Assembly (NCBI GenBank): GCA_003223215.1
Contig: QHYH01000186.1
Coordinates: 1-34,521, forward strand
DNA length: 34,521 bases
DNA from: Acidobacteriota bacterium
GTDB taxonomy: Bacteria; Acidobacteriota; Terriglobia; Acidiferrales; UBA7541
Direction of reading: 5' to 3'
Under the pieces are notes generated by a model. The model was given only the letters and a program-made list of their open reading frames with translations. It made no database searches and was not told the origin of the DNA. Shown piece by piece: positions 1 through 7,060 of the stretch (position 1 is its first letter; each line of letters opens with the position of its first letter). A program made the position numbers and the translations under genes.

Positions 1-186
1 CTGGGAATGCATGGTGACTGTGTCGGCAGGGATATCACTTGACCGGACGATTTCCGCACGATCGAGTTCCTGCGCCAGCATCTCCAGGTGTTCCTGGTCC
101 CGCGTCCGCAATTTCAAGCGAGAGCCAAGCGGAGCCATCAGCTTCTCCATGTCACCTTCTGTTACCTGAATCACTTTCTTGTTCAT
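1..186 (-). CDS. rnk: Rnk/GreA-type nucleoside diphosphate kinase regulator (N-terminal part, cut by window edge)
   Basis: The first 62 codons of a minus-strand gene are visible and the rest lies left of the window. The ATG at 186-184 is preceded by a GAGGAAC ribosome site. The segment IPADTVTMHSQ is the hallmark of the Rnk/GreA-C-terminal family, where it opens the FKBP-like domain that binds RNA polymerase near the secondary channel. The preceding residues form a short helical arm (MEKLMAPLGSRLKLR, then DQEHLEMLAQEL) as in Rnk. Family members modulate transcription and indirectly nucleoside diphosphate kinase and alginate output. It follows the hibernation-factor gene on the same strand after 89 bp that carry a perfect hairpin. 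The family is fairly sure; the exact role in this organism is inferred. Confidence 0.8.
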   Translation of the reverse strand, partial: MNKKVIQVTEGDMEKLMAPLGSRLKLRTRDQEHLEMLAQELDRAEIVRSSDIPADTVTMHSQ

Positions 187-221
187 CTCTGTTCCTCGAA
201 TTTCCACTGGGCATAACCCGG

Positions 222-251
222 GGGTCCAGAGAGTGAGAATCCTCTGGACCC
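222..251 (-). terminator. Perfect 10-bp inverted repeat downstream of the hibernation factor gene
   Basis: GGGTCCAGAG (222-231) and CTCTGGACCC (242-251) are perfect reverse complements around a 10-nt loop, 24 nt beyond the stop codon of the minus-strand gene that ends at 276. The stem is GC-rich. No U-run follows on the minus strand, so it is not a textbook intrinsic terminator. It could be a processing hairpin, a partial terminator, or a stabiliser between the hibernation-factor and rnk reading frames. Confidence 0.5.
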
Positions 252-275
252 GTCCGGCCCGGCACGCCTCCGAAT

Positions 276-632
276 TTAGGATTGGCGCTGCCGAGAAAAC
301 CGTACCGTCTCGCGTTGCCGTTTGCGTTCGCGGTTCCGTCCAAGGGCCCGAGCGAACGAGCGGCCGATTCCTTCCGTAGCTCGACCGATGGCGGCGTAGA
401 GATTCGCGTCGGTTGCCTGTTGAAGGAGCGTCATGCCGGATGGCAGGAGTTCCGCCGAAATATGACACGACTTGTCCGGTCCGCCACGAGGACCATTGAC
501 GTCCGTTATGCGGACTCTCACGCGACCGACTCGCCCGCCGAAACGGCTTAAGGAAGAACGCAGCCGTCGTTCGATGTACAACTGCAAAGCCCCGGTCAGG
601 TCTATGCCCAAGATGCGAATCTCCGTGTCCAT
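276..632 (-). CDS. hpf: Ribosome hibernation promoting factor (HPF/RaiA family, short form)
   Basis: A 118-aa protein of the sigma-54 modulation/S30EA family, which binds the 30S decoding region in stationary or stressed cells and inactivates or protects ribosomes. The N-terminus (MDTEIRILGIDLTGALQLYIERRLRSSLSR is the region at residues 1-30) has the family's beta strand and long helix. The middle, around VRVRITDVNGPRGGPDKSC, matches the strand with conserved Asp/Asn-Gly. TDANLYAAIGRATEGIGRSF is the second helix, and the tail is basic. There is no C-terminal dimerisation domain, so it is the short type. The start at 632 follows GGAGG with 5-nt spacing. It sits beside stress proteins; homologous hibernation factors belong to hypoxia and dormancy regulons elsewhere. 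Confidence 0.85.
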   Translation of the reverse strand: MDTEIRILGIDLTGALQLYIERRLRSSLSRFGGRVGRVRVRITDVNGPRGGPDKSCHISAELLPSGMTLLQQATDANLYAAIGRATEGIGRSFARALGRNRERKRQRETVRFSRQRQS

Positions 633-660
633 TTGGGTCCTCCGTTGTCCCGCATCACCT

Positions 661-736
661 TTGTACGATCGTTTAAGACTTAGAGCCAGTAGAAAATATG
701 GTATCTATAGTTAGGTACAACCGAACGATTGTACGA
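661..736. promoter_or_regulatory. Palindrome GTACAA-N8-TTGTAC plus a second TTGTACGA half-site
   Basis: In the 213-bp gap between the hibernation-factor and stress-protein genes, GTACAA (715-720) and TTGTAC (729-734) form an inverted repeat with an 8-bp spacer. The octamer TTGTACGA occurs twice as a direct repeat, at 661-668 and 729-736. The two sites flank an AT-rich stretch (about 690-712) that could be the promoter of the minus-strand gene starting at 632. This arrangement is typical of an operator for a dimeric repressor or activator, but no regulator can be assigned. Confidence 0.35.
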
Positions 737-845
737 ACCATGGAAGAGGCCACTGCTCGTCGCCGGTTCCGCGTTAGAAAGGTGTTGGCCGAGCGAGCTC
801 ACGTGCGCCCGCTTAGGAAGCCTGATTGCCGACCGGTGCCTGTCC

Positions 846-1301
846 TCAGTTCTTTGCGTTCGCGGGGCAAATCCTGACGATTTCCACCGAACAGCAGGCG
901 TGCCGGGCTACCGCCTCGGATACCCCGCCCATCAGAAAACGGTTGAGGCCCTTCCGTCCGTGGGAGCCAAGTACGATCAAGTTGGCATGCCATTCTTCGG
1001 CGGCGTCGAGGATTTTTGATTTCGGATCGCCCACCTCGAGAGCCGCAGTGGCCTTTAGACCTCGGACACGGAGCAATTCCGCGGTCTTCGCAACGAGCGC
1101 CTCGGCATGCTGTTTCTGAAACTCCAGAGCGTCTTGGAGGGCCGGCTCATATCCTCCCAGTTCACGGCCGACCAAGAGTGGTGGCGGTTCCACAACGTGC
1201 AAAATCCGCACCTCGATACCGTGCGGTCGAGCTTGTTCGATCACCGCCTCGACGGCGGCCTCCGAGAATTTGGAATCATCAATCGCCAGCAGAATTCTCA
1301 T
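846..1301 (-). CDS. Universal stress protein (UspA family, ATP-binding type)
   Basis: 151 aa with a single Usp domain. The N-terminus MRILLAIDDSKFSEAAVEAV carries the beta-1 strand and the conserved Asp of the nucleotide pocket. The C-terminal half has LIVLGSHGRKGLNRFLMGG followed by SEAVARH, which fits the G-x2-G-x9-G(S/T) ATP-binding signature of the UspFG/MJ0577 group, then the closing strand CCSVEIV. Its ATG overlaps the stop codon of the upstream stress-protein gene by 4 nt (ATGA), implying translational coupling. It is the last gene of the run that starts near 3452 (membrane protein, ECF sigma, Hsp20, USP, USP). Such proteins act in the cytoplasm as ATP-dependent stress modulators; the specific partner is unknown. 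Confidence 0.88.
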   Translation of the reverse strand: MRILLAIDDSKFSEAAVEAVIEQARPHGIEVRILHVVEPPPLLVGRELGGYEPALQDALEFQKQHAEALVAKTAELLRVRGLKATAALEVGDPKSKILDAAEEWHANLIVLGSHGRKGLNRFLMGGVSEAVARHACCSVEIVRICPANAKN

Positions 1302-1735
1302 GATTCACCTCGTTCGGCAAGGCGGCATGCTTCCGACTCCCAACGTTCAGGACGAAACCTCACAAGTTCGACGGAGCACGGAGCAGCATGTATCACCGCG
1401 GTCGCCACGCTACCAAACAAGAAACGCTTCACTGTTGTCCGTCCGTGCCAGCCAAGCACGATCAGGTCGGCATCCCATTCTTCGGCTACGCCTACAATGG
1501 ATTCGATAACTATGTCTTTCAGAACCGTACTTTCCGCTCTAAAACCAGCAGTCCGCAGGGCTTGCACGGTCAGGTCGAGAGACCCTTGTGCCTGACGAAC
1601 TTCTTCCTCCGTGACATCCAGCGGAATCACCTTCAGGACTTTCACTTCCGTTCTCTCGGGCCGGCGCTGAGTGATGACGGTGCGCAATGCCGCTTCCGAA
1701 AGTCTGGAGCCGTTGAATGCAAGGAGAATTTTCAT
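1298..1735 (-). CDS. Universal stress protein (UspA family), second copy
   Basis: 145 aa, a paralogue of its downstream neighbour. The N-terminus MKILLAFNGSRLSEAALRTV has Asn where most family members have the Asp of the ATP pocket. The loop LIVLGWHGRTTVKRFLFGS followed by VATAVIH still fits G-x2-G-x9-G-S, so nucleotide binding is plausible. The closing strand is PCSVELVRF. The start at 1735 lies 12 bp after the Hsp20 stop codon and has an AAGGAGA ribosome site. The 3' end overlaps the next stress-protein start by 4 nt. The tight spacing suggests that Hsp20 and both stress proteins are made from one message. Confidence 0.87.
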   Translation of the reverse strand: MKILLAFNGSRLSEAALRTVITQRRPERTEVKVLKVIPLDVTEEEVRQAQGSLDLTVQALRTAGFRAESTVLKDIVIESIVGVAEEWDADLIVLGWHGRTTVKRFLFGSVATAVIHAAPCSVELVRFRPERWESEACRLAERGES

Positions 1736-1747
1736 GATTGGCTGAGC

Positions 1748-2284
1748 CTATCGCCGGGAAGACGCTGCTTTCGCCTTTTCGCGGGGCTTACTGACGGCAG
1801 CGACTTTGGGCATCACGATTTCGAGCACGTCGTACTTTACTTTCGCCGTGGTGCGGGCTGGATCGATATCCACAGGTAACTCTTCCATGCGGAAGATGCG
1901 TTGTGTTCTCTTCTCCACGTGGGTGGGCAGACCTCCCACGCATGTCACTTCCAACTCTCTTTCACCGCTGACTATCAAGCGACGGGGCTCGACACTGACG
2001 TTGAGTTGGTCTGGTGTGAAGGAGCACGGTAACTCGGCGTGGAAAAGGACAGCCCCGGCCGATTCTTTCAAATCGTGTCGATAGGGACGCAAGAGTTCTA
2101 GTTCGGCTGTGATCCAATCATCGACGTCGTGACCATGGCCCCCGCCGCGGCCCTCGAACAGTTCGAAGGCGCGACGAGCAATCATCACGTCTAATTCGGT
2201 TTTTCGGTTAAGCAAAGTGTCAGCCGTAACCCATTGCACCGGTGTGGCGGCCTCACGCTGCTGTGCTACTGTTTGTTCTCGCAT
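1748..2284 (-). CDS. Small heat shock protein with N-terminal DUF2934 (Hsp20/alpha-crystallin)
   Basis: 178 aa. Residues 33-66 (IARRAFELFEGRG, then HGHDVDDWITAELELL) match the short helical DUF2934 domain common in acidobacteria. Residues 70-160 are an alpha-crystallin domain: AELPCSFTPDQLNVSV, then RRLIVSGER, then FRMEELPVDIDPARTTAKV and YDVLEIVMPK. Hsp20 proteins are ATP-independent holdases that keep unfolding proteins soluble. The usual C-terminal I-x-I oligomer motif is not evident; the tail is short and basic. The start at 2284 follows AAAGGAG and overlaps the end of the ECF sigma gene by 32 nt. The first residues, MREQTVAQQRE, closely match the start of the TonB-like protein at 8629. 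The RNA before the start can fold over the ribosome site. Confidence 0.87.
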   Translation of the reverse strand: MREQTVAQQREAATPVQWVTADTLLNRKTELDVMIARRAFELFEGRGGGHGHDVDDWITAELELLRPYRHDLKESAGAVLFHAELPCSFTPDQLNVSVEPRRLIVSGERELEVTCVGGLPTHVEKRTQRIFRMEELPVDIDPARTTAKVKYDVLEIVMPKVAAVSKPREKAKAASSRR

Positions 2285-2987
2285 GATCGATCTCCTTTGA
2301 CCTCCCTCCAGGAGGTTCAGAGCACTTCGGAAGGAGTTGATTCAACTGCCTAGAGTGGCGATTCGCATGTTCGGAAATCTCCTGGCGGGTTCGTGATAGG
2401 CTTGACGTTACCGCCGATACAGGCAGGCCCAGGAAATTTGCGGTTTCGCCAGCTGACCAATTCTCTACATCACATAGAAAGAAAATAATCCGACATATAG
2501 GCTTGAGAACGTTGGTGGCTCCGGTTTCTAGCCGCCCGAGTTCGGCTTGAGTGTACTGCTCGTAAGGATTGTCCGCACAGTACGGCAATTCGGCGCGCAT
2601 CAGCTTGCTTTCGGTCTCCGCGCATTGATCGAGTGCGGTTTCGAGGGGGTATCTGGCGCGTAGCCTGAGCAACGCTTCGATGGCACCGATGCGACAGAGC
2701 CAGGCCGAGAAATGAGAGTCGATTCGAAACGCCTGCAGGTGCTCGCGCGCTTTGATAAAAGTGGCTCGCACCGCATCTTCGGCATCGCTTGGATTTCGGG
2801 TGATGTTTGCGGCAAGGCGATAAATTCTGTCCTGGTTGCGTGCAACCAGCTCGTCAAAAGCCAGGGTGTAGCCCGCCTGCGCCGCTAATACCCATTGGGC
2901 CTCGAGATTCAGCCCGTCCGCAGGCAACCGGCGCAGACTTCTTCGTTCTGAACTCGGCGCGGGATACCCCGGCAAGATGCCGCCCAT
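2253..2987 (-). CDS. ECF-family RNA polymerase sigma factor
   Basis: 244 aa. Region 2 is clear at about residues 40-110: AFDELVARNQDRIYRLAANI, then NPSDAEDAVRATFIKAREHL, then SHFSAWLCRIGAIEALLRLR, the core-binding and -10 recognition helices. Region 4 follows near residues 160-215 (LKPICRIIFFLCDVENWSAG, then ETANFLGLPVSAVTSSLSRT). In region 2 the usual V-Q-E-T-F reads V-R-A-T-F, a mild divergence. The start at 2987 has a strong AAGGAGG site. The gene lies 15 bp after the membrane-protein gene and overlaps Hsp20, so the two are probably coexpressed; the preceding small membrane protein could be its anti-sigma partner, although no anti-sigma motif is seen. The target promoters are unknown. Confidence 0.85.
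   Translation of the reverse strand: MGGILPGYPAPSSERRSLRRLPADGLNLEAQWVLAAQAGYTLAFDELVARNQDRIYRLAANITRNPSDAEDAVRATFIKAREHLQAFRIDSHFSAWLCRIGAIEALLRLRARYPLETALDQCAETESKLMRAELPYCADNPYEQYTQAELGRLETGATNVLKPICRIIFFLCDVENWSAGETANFLGLPVSAVTSSLSRTRQEISEHANRHSRQLNQLLPKCSEPPGGRSKEIDHARTNSSTAA
2292..2336 (-). promoter_or_regulatory. Possible RNA thermometer hairpin over the Hsp20 ribosome binding site
   Basis: On the minus strand the Hsp20 Shine-Dalgarno AAGGAG (2297-2292) is perfectly complementary to CTCCTT at 2336-2331. Between them ACCTCC and GGAGGT (2300-2305 and 2311-2316) form an inner 6-bp hairpin with a 5-nt loop. The combined fold would occlude the ribosome site at low temperature, as ROSE-type or fourU elements do upstream of other small heat shock genes. 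The sequence also encodes the last residues of the sigma factor, so the complementarity could be incidental. Confidence 0.35.
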
Positions 2988-3002
2988 TTCTTCCTCCTTG
3001 AT

Positions 3003-3452
3003 CTAGTTGAACGATGCGTTGCGTTTACTGGCCCGGCCACTCTGTCGACTCTCTGGCACTCCCGGCACTCGGGCAGGTGATGCGGCATGGTGTTGCAGTA
3101 GGGGGCGGAATGAGCGTCCGATCGACGCGGCCCAAAGAAAGCCGTTGTAGACGGCATCGAAAATCAGAATGTAGAGCACAACTAACGTCGCCAAGATTAC
3201 GTAGAGAATGGTGAAGAAGAGGAGTGCGGCAAGCTGCGAACGTACAAAATAGCTCTCGTACGATGCGAGCACGAGCAGAAGCCCCCAAATCCATCTCTGT
3301 CTACGGTGGTCCTTCAATTGGACGGCGCATATTCCGCACACACGCCGAGCAACGAGACAAATCGCTGGGCAGAAGACCGACCGTTCCTCACTCATGTTCG
3401 CTCCCTCAATTCGTGAGGCGGTTCTTGGAGTAGGTTGAGGGATTGATTGCAT
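3003..3452 (-). CDS. Small membrane protein of unknown function, first gene of the stress operon
   Basis: 149 aa from ATG 3452, or 130 aa from ATG 3395. The inner start at 3395 (MSEERSVFCPAI) has the better ribosome site (GAGGGAG). The outer start aligns with the second ATG of the leader cassette seen upstream of other genes, so the first 19 residues may be a fused leader. Two hydrophobic segments follow (around WIWGLLLVLASYESYFV and LAALLFFTILYVILATLVVL), with a short loop between them and a basic, Ser/Arg-rich tail. A Cys cluster precedes the first segment (FCPAIC, then RRVCGICAV). I do not recognise the family. It lies 15 bp ahead of the ECF sigma gene and directly behind a copy of the shared promoter, so it may sense stress or regulate that sigma factor. 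Confidence 0.7.
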   Translation of the reverse strand: MQSIPQPTPRTASRIEGANMSEERSVFCPAICLVARRVCGICAVQLKDHRRQRWIWGLLLVLASYESYFVRSQLAALLFFTILYVILATLVVLYILIFDAVYNGFLWAASIGRSFRPLLQHHAASPARVPGVPESRQSGRASKRNASFN

Positions 3453-3497
3453 GGCACCTCTATCCTCGAACGGTTTTCAATTCACAACAATGAGCCG

Positions 3498-3525
3498 TTC
3501 ATACCCTCTGGAGAAACAACTGTAA
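3498..3525 (-). promoter_or_regulatory. Shared promoter cassette, copy B (drives membrane protein/ECF/Hsp20/USP operon)
   Basis: On the minus strand TTACAG (3525-3520), a 16-bp spacer and TATGAA (3503-3498) form a sigma-70-like promoter, followed by CGGCTCATTG. The spacer ends in AGAGGG like the other copies. The cassette homology continues through ACCGTTCGAGG to the ATG at 3452. The rest of the 153 bp between the two genes here (3453-3605) holds no other recognisable feature. Confidence 0.72.
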
Positions 3526-3605
3526 TGTGCGGTAAGTAGGGCAGGCACTAGGCTGCGCTGGAGTCGGGTTGGACTTGAAATACGACGTCCAAGCCAGCCG
3601 CAGCG

Positions 3606-3749
3606 CTAGGTAGTTAAGAGCCGCGAGCGTCGAAGTGTCAATAGTGTCAGATCGTCGACGAAGATGTCGCAACCATGAAAGCGACGGATCGCACCGACGA
3701 GAGCTTCCGCAAAGGCGTGGAGAGAAACATTCGGAGAGAGCAAGGTCAT
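3606..3749 (-). pseudogene. Out-of-frame C-terminal remnant of the RsbU-like phosphatase
   Basis: This frame reads MTLLSPNVSLHAFAEALVGA, then IRRFHGCDIFVDDLTLLTLR and a short tail, before a stop at 3608-3606. It is exactly the end expected of a SpoIIE/RsbU catalytic domain (final helix, then the DD-x-T-L-L metal site). Its ATG overlaps the TGA of the main frame as ATGA. With one extra base before GCCAACCAG the two frames join as MEL-ANQTMTLLS. Translational coupling through the ATGA is possible but would give two separate fragments. Confidence 0.7.
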
Positions 3750-4417
3750 GGTCTGGTTGGCAGTTCCATGAAGCCTTCGGCGCCCAGGAATCGTCCATCG
3801 AGGGAGAATACGTCTGTGGCCCCGTCGGAGAAAATCAGCAGTATATCTCCCGGTTCGATCCGAATACTCTGTTGCGTGTAGAATTCGCCAGCGATAAAGC
3901 CGATGGGTGGCCCATCAAGTCCTTTTCCAAGCGGATACCAATGTCGTTCGCGTGCGCGCCATAGGATCATGCGCGGGTGGACGGCGTAGGCATAGTTGAG
4001 TTCGCCAGTGTCTCGATCAAATGTGGCAGTGATGACCGTCGTCAAGCGCAATGGCGAGCCTGAGGGTTGTCCGGCCAGGGTGACCTCATCATTGAGCGCA
4101 GCTAGCAACTGGGAACTATCGCGCAGGCCGCGAAACCGGTGAATCAAGCTGTGGATTTGAGCGGCGATAAGGCTGGCAGCGACTCCGTGGCCAACAGAGT
4201 CAGCAAGCACGATGCGTGCCGCACGGTCGGCCCCGCAGGAGAAGAGAGCGTAGAAATCTCCTCCCACTTTGCTATCCGACGGAACTGCGATCAGGTCTCC
4301 CTCGAGACCCACTAACTCCACGTGGCGGTGTGCAAGTTCATTTCCCGCCCACAACTCCACACAGCCGAAGGGGTTCTCCTTTGTTACCTGGCAATCGAGT
4401 TCGGTTTCATTTTGCAT
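3746..4417 (-). CDS. RsbU/SpoIIE-type PP2C serine phosphatase, C-terminus lost by frameshift
   Basis: 223 aa. The protein has the metal-dependent PP2C fold used in partner-switching stress pathways: VGGDFYALF near residue 51, VLADSVGHGVAASLIAAQIH near 70-90, then TTVITATFDRDTGELNYAYA, a glycine-rich stretch with GPPIGF, and GDILLIFSDGATDVFSLDG. Such phosphatases dephosphorylate an anti-anti-sigma factor. The reading frame ends early after GAEGFMELPTRP. The missing last helix and the metal-binding DDLTLL segment are present in another frame directly downstream (3606-3749). One base missing near 3758-3766 explains this. The gene lies 17 bp after the RsbW-like kinase gene. It is either a recent inactivation, a sequencing error, or a split product. 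Confidence 0.8.
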   Translation of the reverse strand: MQNETELDCQVTKENPFGCVELWAGNELAHRHVELVGLEGDLIAVPSDSKVGGDFYALFSCGADRAARIVLADSVGHGVAASLIAAQIHSLIHRFRGLRDSSQLLAALNDEVTLAGQPSGSPLRLTTVITATFDRDTGELNYAYAVHPRMILWRARERHWYPLGKGLDGPPIGFIAGEFYTQQSIRIEPGDILLIFSDGATDVFSLDGRFLGAEGFMELPTRP

Positions 4418-4434
4418 GGTTTGTGACGCTTTCC

Positions 4435-4905
4435 CTAACGGGTTGGATGAAGATCCTTGCGCATGCGGATTTCAGTGCCACCGTTCCGGAATTGAACCTC
4501 GTCCATGAGCAAATTGATCAGGTAGATCCCTCGCCCGTGTTCGGAGAGAATACTTTGGCCAGCGAGTGGGCTCGGAATCTTCGATGGGTCGAATCCCTCC
4601 CCCTGGTCCTTCACGACAATGAGCATTCCGCGTTTTGCATCGCACGCGCAACAGACACGAACCTTCTTGTGTAGATCCTCGTGATTTCCATGAACAATGG
4701 CATTTGCCAGTGCTTCGCGGAGAGCCATCTCGACGTCAATTTCTTGTTCTGGGGGAGAGCAACTAGTCTTGAGCGACTGCATCAGCTGATCCACCGCCGG
4801 GGAAATGGCTTCAATTGTGCTGGCGACAACTACATCCACGCTCCAAGTGAGGTTTGAGCCCATGAATTCACACGGCCGTAGTTCGAACTCGTTCTGCTGT
4901 TTCAT
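4435..4905 (-). CDS. RsbW-like serine kinase / anti-sigma factor (HATPase)
   Basis: 156 aa with a GHKL ATPase fold. The N-box is EMALREALANAIVHGNHEDL (about residues 59-80), the G1 box is VKDQGEGFDPSKIPSP, and the G2 box is SEHGRGIYLINLLMDEV. Proteins of this type bind a sigma factor or phosphorylate an antagonist in partner-switching modules. The ATG at 4905 has a GGAGAG site. It is followed after 17 bp by the RsbU-like phosphatase, giving a kinase-phosphatase pair; no STAS-domain antagonist or type B sigma factor is in the window, so the third partner must be elsewhere. It lies 82 bp downstream of transaldolase, probably in one operon. Confidence 0.86.
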   Translation of the reverse strand: MKQQNEFELRPCEFMGSNLTWSVDVVVASTIEAISPAVDQLMQSLKTSCSPPEQEIDVEMALREALANAIVHGNHEDLHKKVRVCCACDAKRGMLIVVKDQGEGFDPSKIPSPLAGQSILSEHGRGIYLINLLMDEVQFRNGGTEIRMRKDLHPTR

Positions 4906-4987
4906 TTCTCTCCGTGTGGTTCTCCGACCGTCGGCAGGATACGCGAAGCAACAACGGCTTCCGTCTGACAGGCGATCTTCCCGAACC

Positions 4988-5683
4988 TCACCGTCCAGCG
5001 GTGCCCACGCCCGTCATCGTGATGATGTCGCCGAGTACCTTCCGCGCCTTTTGCCAATCCTTCAAGAACGATGCCAGACCGACATCCGTCAGCGGGTGCT
5101 TGAAAAGCTGCTCGAAAACCTTGAACGGCATGGTGCCAATGTGCACGCCCATTCGTGCCGCCGCGACAACATGCAGCGGGCCGCGCAGGCTGGCAGCCAA
5201 TACTTGCGTGGGGAACTGATAGGCGCGGTAGATATCCATGATTTCACTGAGCACATGAAGTCCTTCCTGCGCCGTATCGTCCAATCGTCCGAGGAAAGGG
5301 CTGACGAAATAGGCTCCTGCTTTCGCCACGAGAAGCGCTTGCGCCGCGGAAAAAACCAACGTTACATTGATCCTGATACCCTCGCCGTGCAGCACGTGGA
5401 GAGCGCCCACCCCGGCGGGCGTCATCGGTACCTTCACCACAATGTTCGAGTGCCAGCTCGCCAGTTCACGCCCCTCGCGCAGCATCCCGTCCGTGTCCGT
5501 GGATACCACTTCGGCGTTTACGACACCATCCTTCACGATTTCGCAAGCCTTGAGAATCAGCTCACGAAACGGCCGGCCTTCCCTGGCGGCCAGCGTAGGA
5601 TTCGTCGTGATGCCGTCGAGCAGGCCAAAGTCTGATGCCTGTTGGATTTCGTCCAGGTTGGCGGTGTCGAGAAATATCTTCAT
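4988..5683 (-). CDS. tal: Transaldolase (TalC / fructose-6-phosphate aldolase type)
   Basis: 231 aa, the short bacterial MipB/TalC type of transaldolase. MKIFLDTANLDEIQQASDFG opens the barrel, DGITTNPTL binds the phosphate side, and NIVVKVPMTPAG holds the Schiff-base lysine (Lys84). INVTLVFSAAQALLVAKAGA, then FVSPFLGRLDD and QVLAASLRGPLHVVAAARMG complete the TIM barrel. The enzyme moves a dihydroxyacetone unit between sugar phosphates in the non-oxidative pentose phosphate pathway. The start at 5683 has an AAAGGAG site, only 21 bp after the NnrS stop codon. Its presence in a stress operon suggests carbon rerouting under redox stress. True transaldolase versus fructose-6-phosphate aldolase cannot be told from sequence alone here. 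Confidence 0.9.
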   Translation of the reverse strand: MKIFLDTANLDEIQQASDFGLLDGITTNPTLAAREGRPFRELILKACEIVKDGVVNAEVVSTDTDGMLREGRELASWHSNIVVKVPMTPAGVGALHVLHGEGIRINVTLVFSAAQALLVAKAGAYFVSPFLGRLDDTAQEGLHVLSEIMDIYRAYQFPTQVLAASLRGPLHVVAAARMGVHIGTMPFKVFEQLFKHPLTDVGLASFLKDWQKARKVLGDIITMTGVGTAGR

Positions 5684-5704
5684 GGTTATCTCCTTTAGTA
5701 CTGA

Positions 5705-7060
5705 CTACTCGGTGGTCATGCTTAGCGGCGTGGTGACGACAATCGGCGGGCGCAGGAAGGTGACTGCGAGATTGACGGCGAACAGAAACACCGCGGTGAG
5801 TTCCATCAACGCGGAAACCGGCAAGCCGCTCCAAGCCCAACCCGCATAACCCTGGTAGGCTAGGATTTCCGACCCGACTCGAAGCGTGCAGCCGGTCATC
5901 AACAGTATCAGCATCCACAGCATGAGCATCGGGCTCCACAACACGCGCATCCCGCAAAACGACGGGAGCACTCTCTGCCCCACACAGAAGACCATCGCTG
6001 CGATGAATCCAACCGTCAGAGCGTGCCGGGATGCTCCCCAGATTCCGGCGGCCTCTCCTGCCAGTGACGCCCACACGCTGAGTACCGCGGCGACCAAGAG
6101 CCAACCGTAGGCAATCCGGATGAACATCGGGAAACTTTCGTGGACGTTTGTGGTCTTCGCTGGCTTCGTCGCGGGCTCAAAGAAGCGGATCGCCGCAATC
6201 GCCGTCGCCGCTCCCCCGAGTAGAAGAATTCCGGCCGCGGTGAAACGGTCGAAGAACCCGGCTACGACACCCAACGTATTCAAGCCGAGCCCTGCCAGGA
6301 GTAGGTGCTTCCGCAGAGGTCTCAGCCCCATGAATACTGGAAGCCAACGCGAACTGAAGCCCCAGACCATGGGAACCAGAAAGCCCCAGGTCGAAACAAT
6401 CAAATAGCGCTGATCGAATTCGTGTGAAAAGGCCGGTGACGCTCCGTTGCGTGCCAGTTGAATCGATGCACCCAGATTGAGCATCAACGATGTCAGCAAG
6501 CCCATCGTGGCGGCGATTACTACGAAAATCCAGGGCTCCCACGGCTTCGGCGCTCCGCTCGCCGGCCGGTGACTTGCGACGGCCCTAAAGAAAATGAGGA
6601 AGGCAAGGAATTCGAATGCCGCCGAGATAGGCAACAGGACGCGCCAGTGCCAGGGGTAAATATTGGCAAACCAGCGGGAGGTCACACCAACGACCCACAG
6701 GGCCAAACACAGCCAGCCCTCCCGGAGTGCAAACGGCTTCAGCTTCCGCAGCTTCGGAATGGAGTAGAAGCCGATTCCCAGGATGAACGTACCGACCCAC
6801 CCGAACAATTGCGCGTGGCCATGGGCCTGAATCCAGGCCGGAGAAACGGAGTTGACCGCTTGGCGGCTGCTAATCTTGATGAGATTCCACACGCCAAGAA
6901 AGGTTCCCGGCAGCAGCACAAAGATCAAGCCGGTGACGATGAAGGTCATCAATAAACGCGAGAGCGACTGCTCCCTCGCTATGGCTCGGTCCATGATCGA
7001 TTTCGTTTTGTCGTCCAGCCGCACCGGCCGTAAGCCGGGAACCGGGGCAAGATCGGACAT
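5705..7060 (-). CDS. NnrS-family heme/copper membrane protein
   Basis: 451 aa with about 12 predicted membrane segments. The diagnostic stretch is WIQAHGHAQLFGWVGTFILG (around residue 75), followed by FYSIPKLR. Later come NIYPWHWRVLLP, FDQRYLIVSTWGFLVPMVWG and a conserved SRHALTVGFIAAMVFCVGQR. NnrS proteins are linked to nitric oxide resistance and denitrification. The start at 7060 (MSDLAPVPGL) is chosen for its AAGGAGAG site; the frame stays open upstream to 7207, but that part is neither hydrophobic nor NnrS-like. It heads an operon with transaldolase and the kinase/phosphatase pair. No copy of the shared promoter was found ahead of it. Confidence 0.85.
   Translation of the reverse strand: MSDLAPVPGLRPVRLDDKTKSIMDRAIAREQSLSRLLMTFIVTGLIFVLLPGTFLGVWNLIKISSRQAVNSVSPAWIQAHGHAQLFGWVGTFILGIGFYSIPKLRKLKPFALREGWLCLALWVVGVTSRWFANIYPWHWRVLLPISAAFEFLAFLIFFRAVASHRPASGAPKPWEPWIFVVIAATMGLLTSLMLNLGASIQLARNGASPAFSHEFDQRYLIVSTWGFLVPMVWGFSSRWLPVFMGLRPLRKHLLLAGLGLNTLGVVAGFFDRFTAAGILLLGGAATAIAAIRFFEPATKPAKTTNVHESFPMFIRIAYGWLLVAAVLSVWASLAGEAAGIWGASRHALTVGFIAAMVFCVGQRVLPSFCGMRVLWSPMLMLWMLILLMTGCTLRVGSEILAYQGYAGWAWSGLPVSALMELTAVFLFAVNLAVTFLRPPIVVTTPLSMTTE

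Noticed and set aside
713-745. Ninth copy of the promoter cassette at the GTACAACCGAACGATTG stretch
   Set aside because: There is no -35, and it points into a region with no plus-strand gene; described as a palindrome instead.
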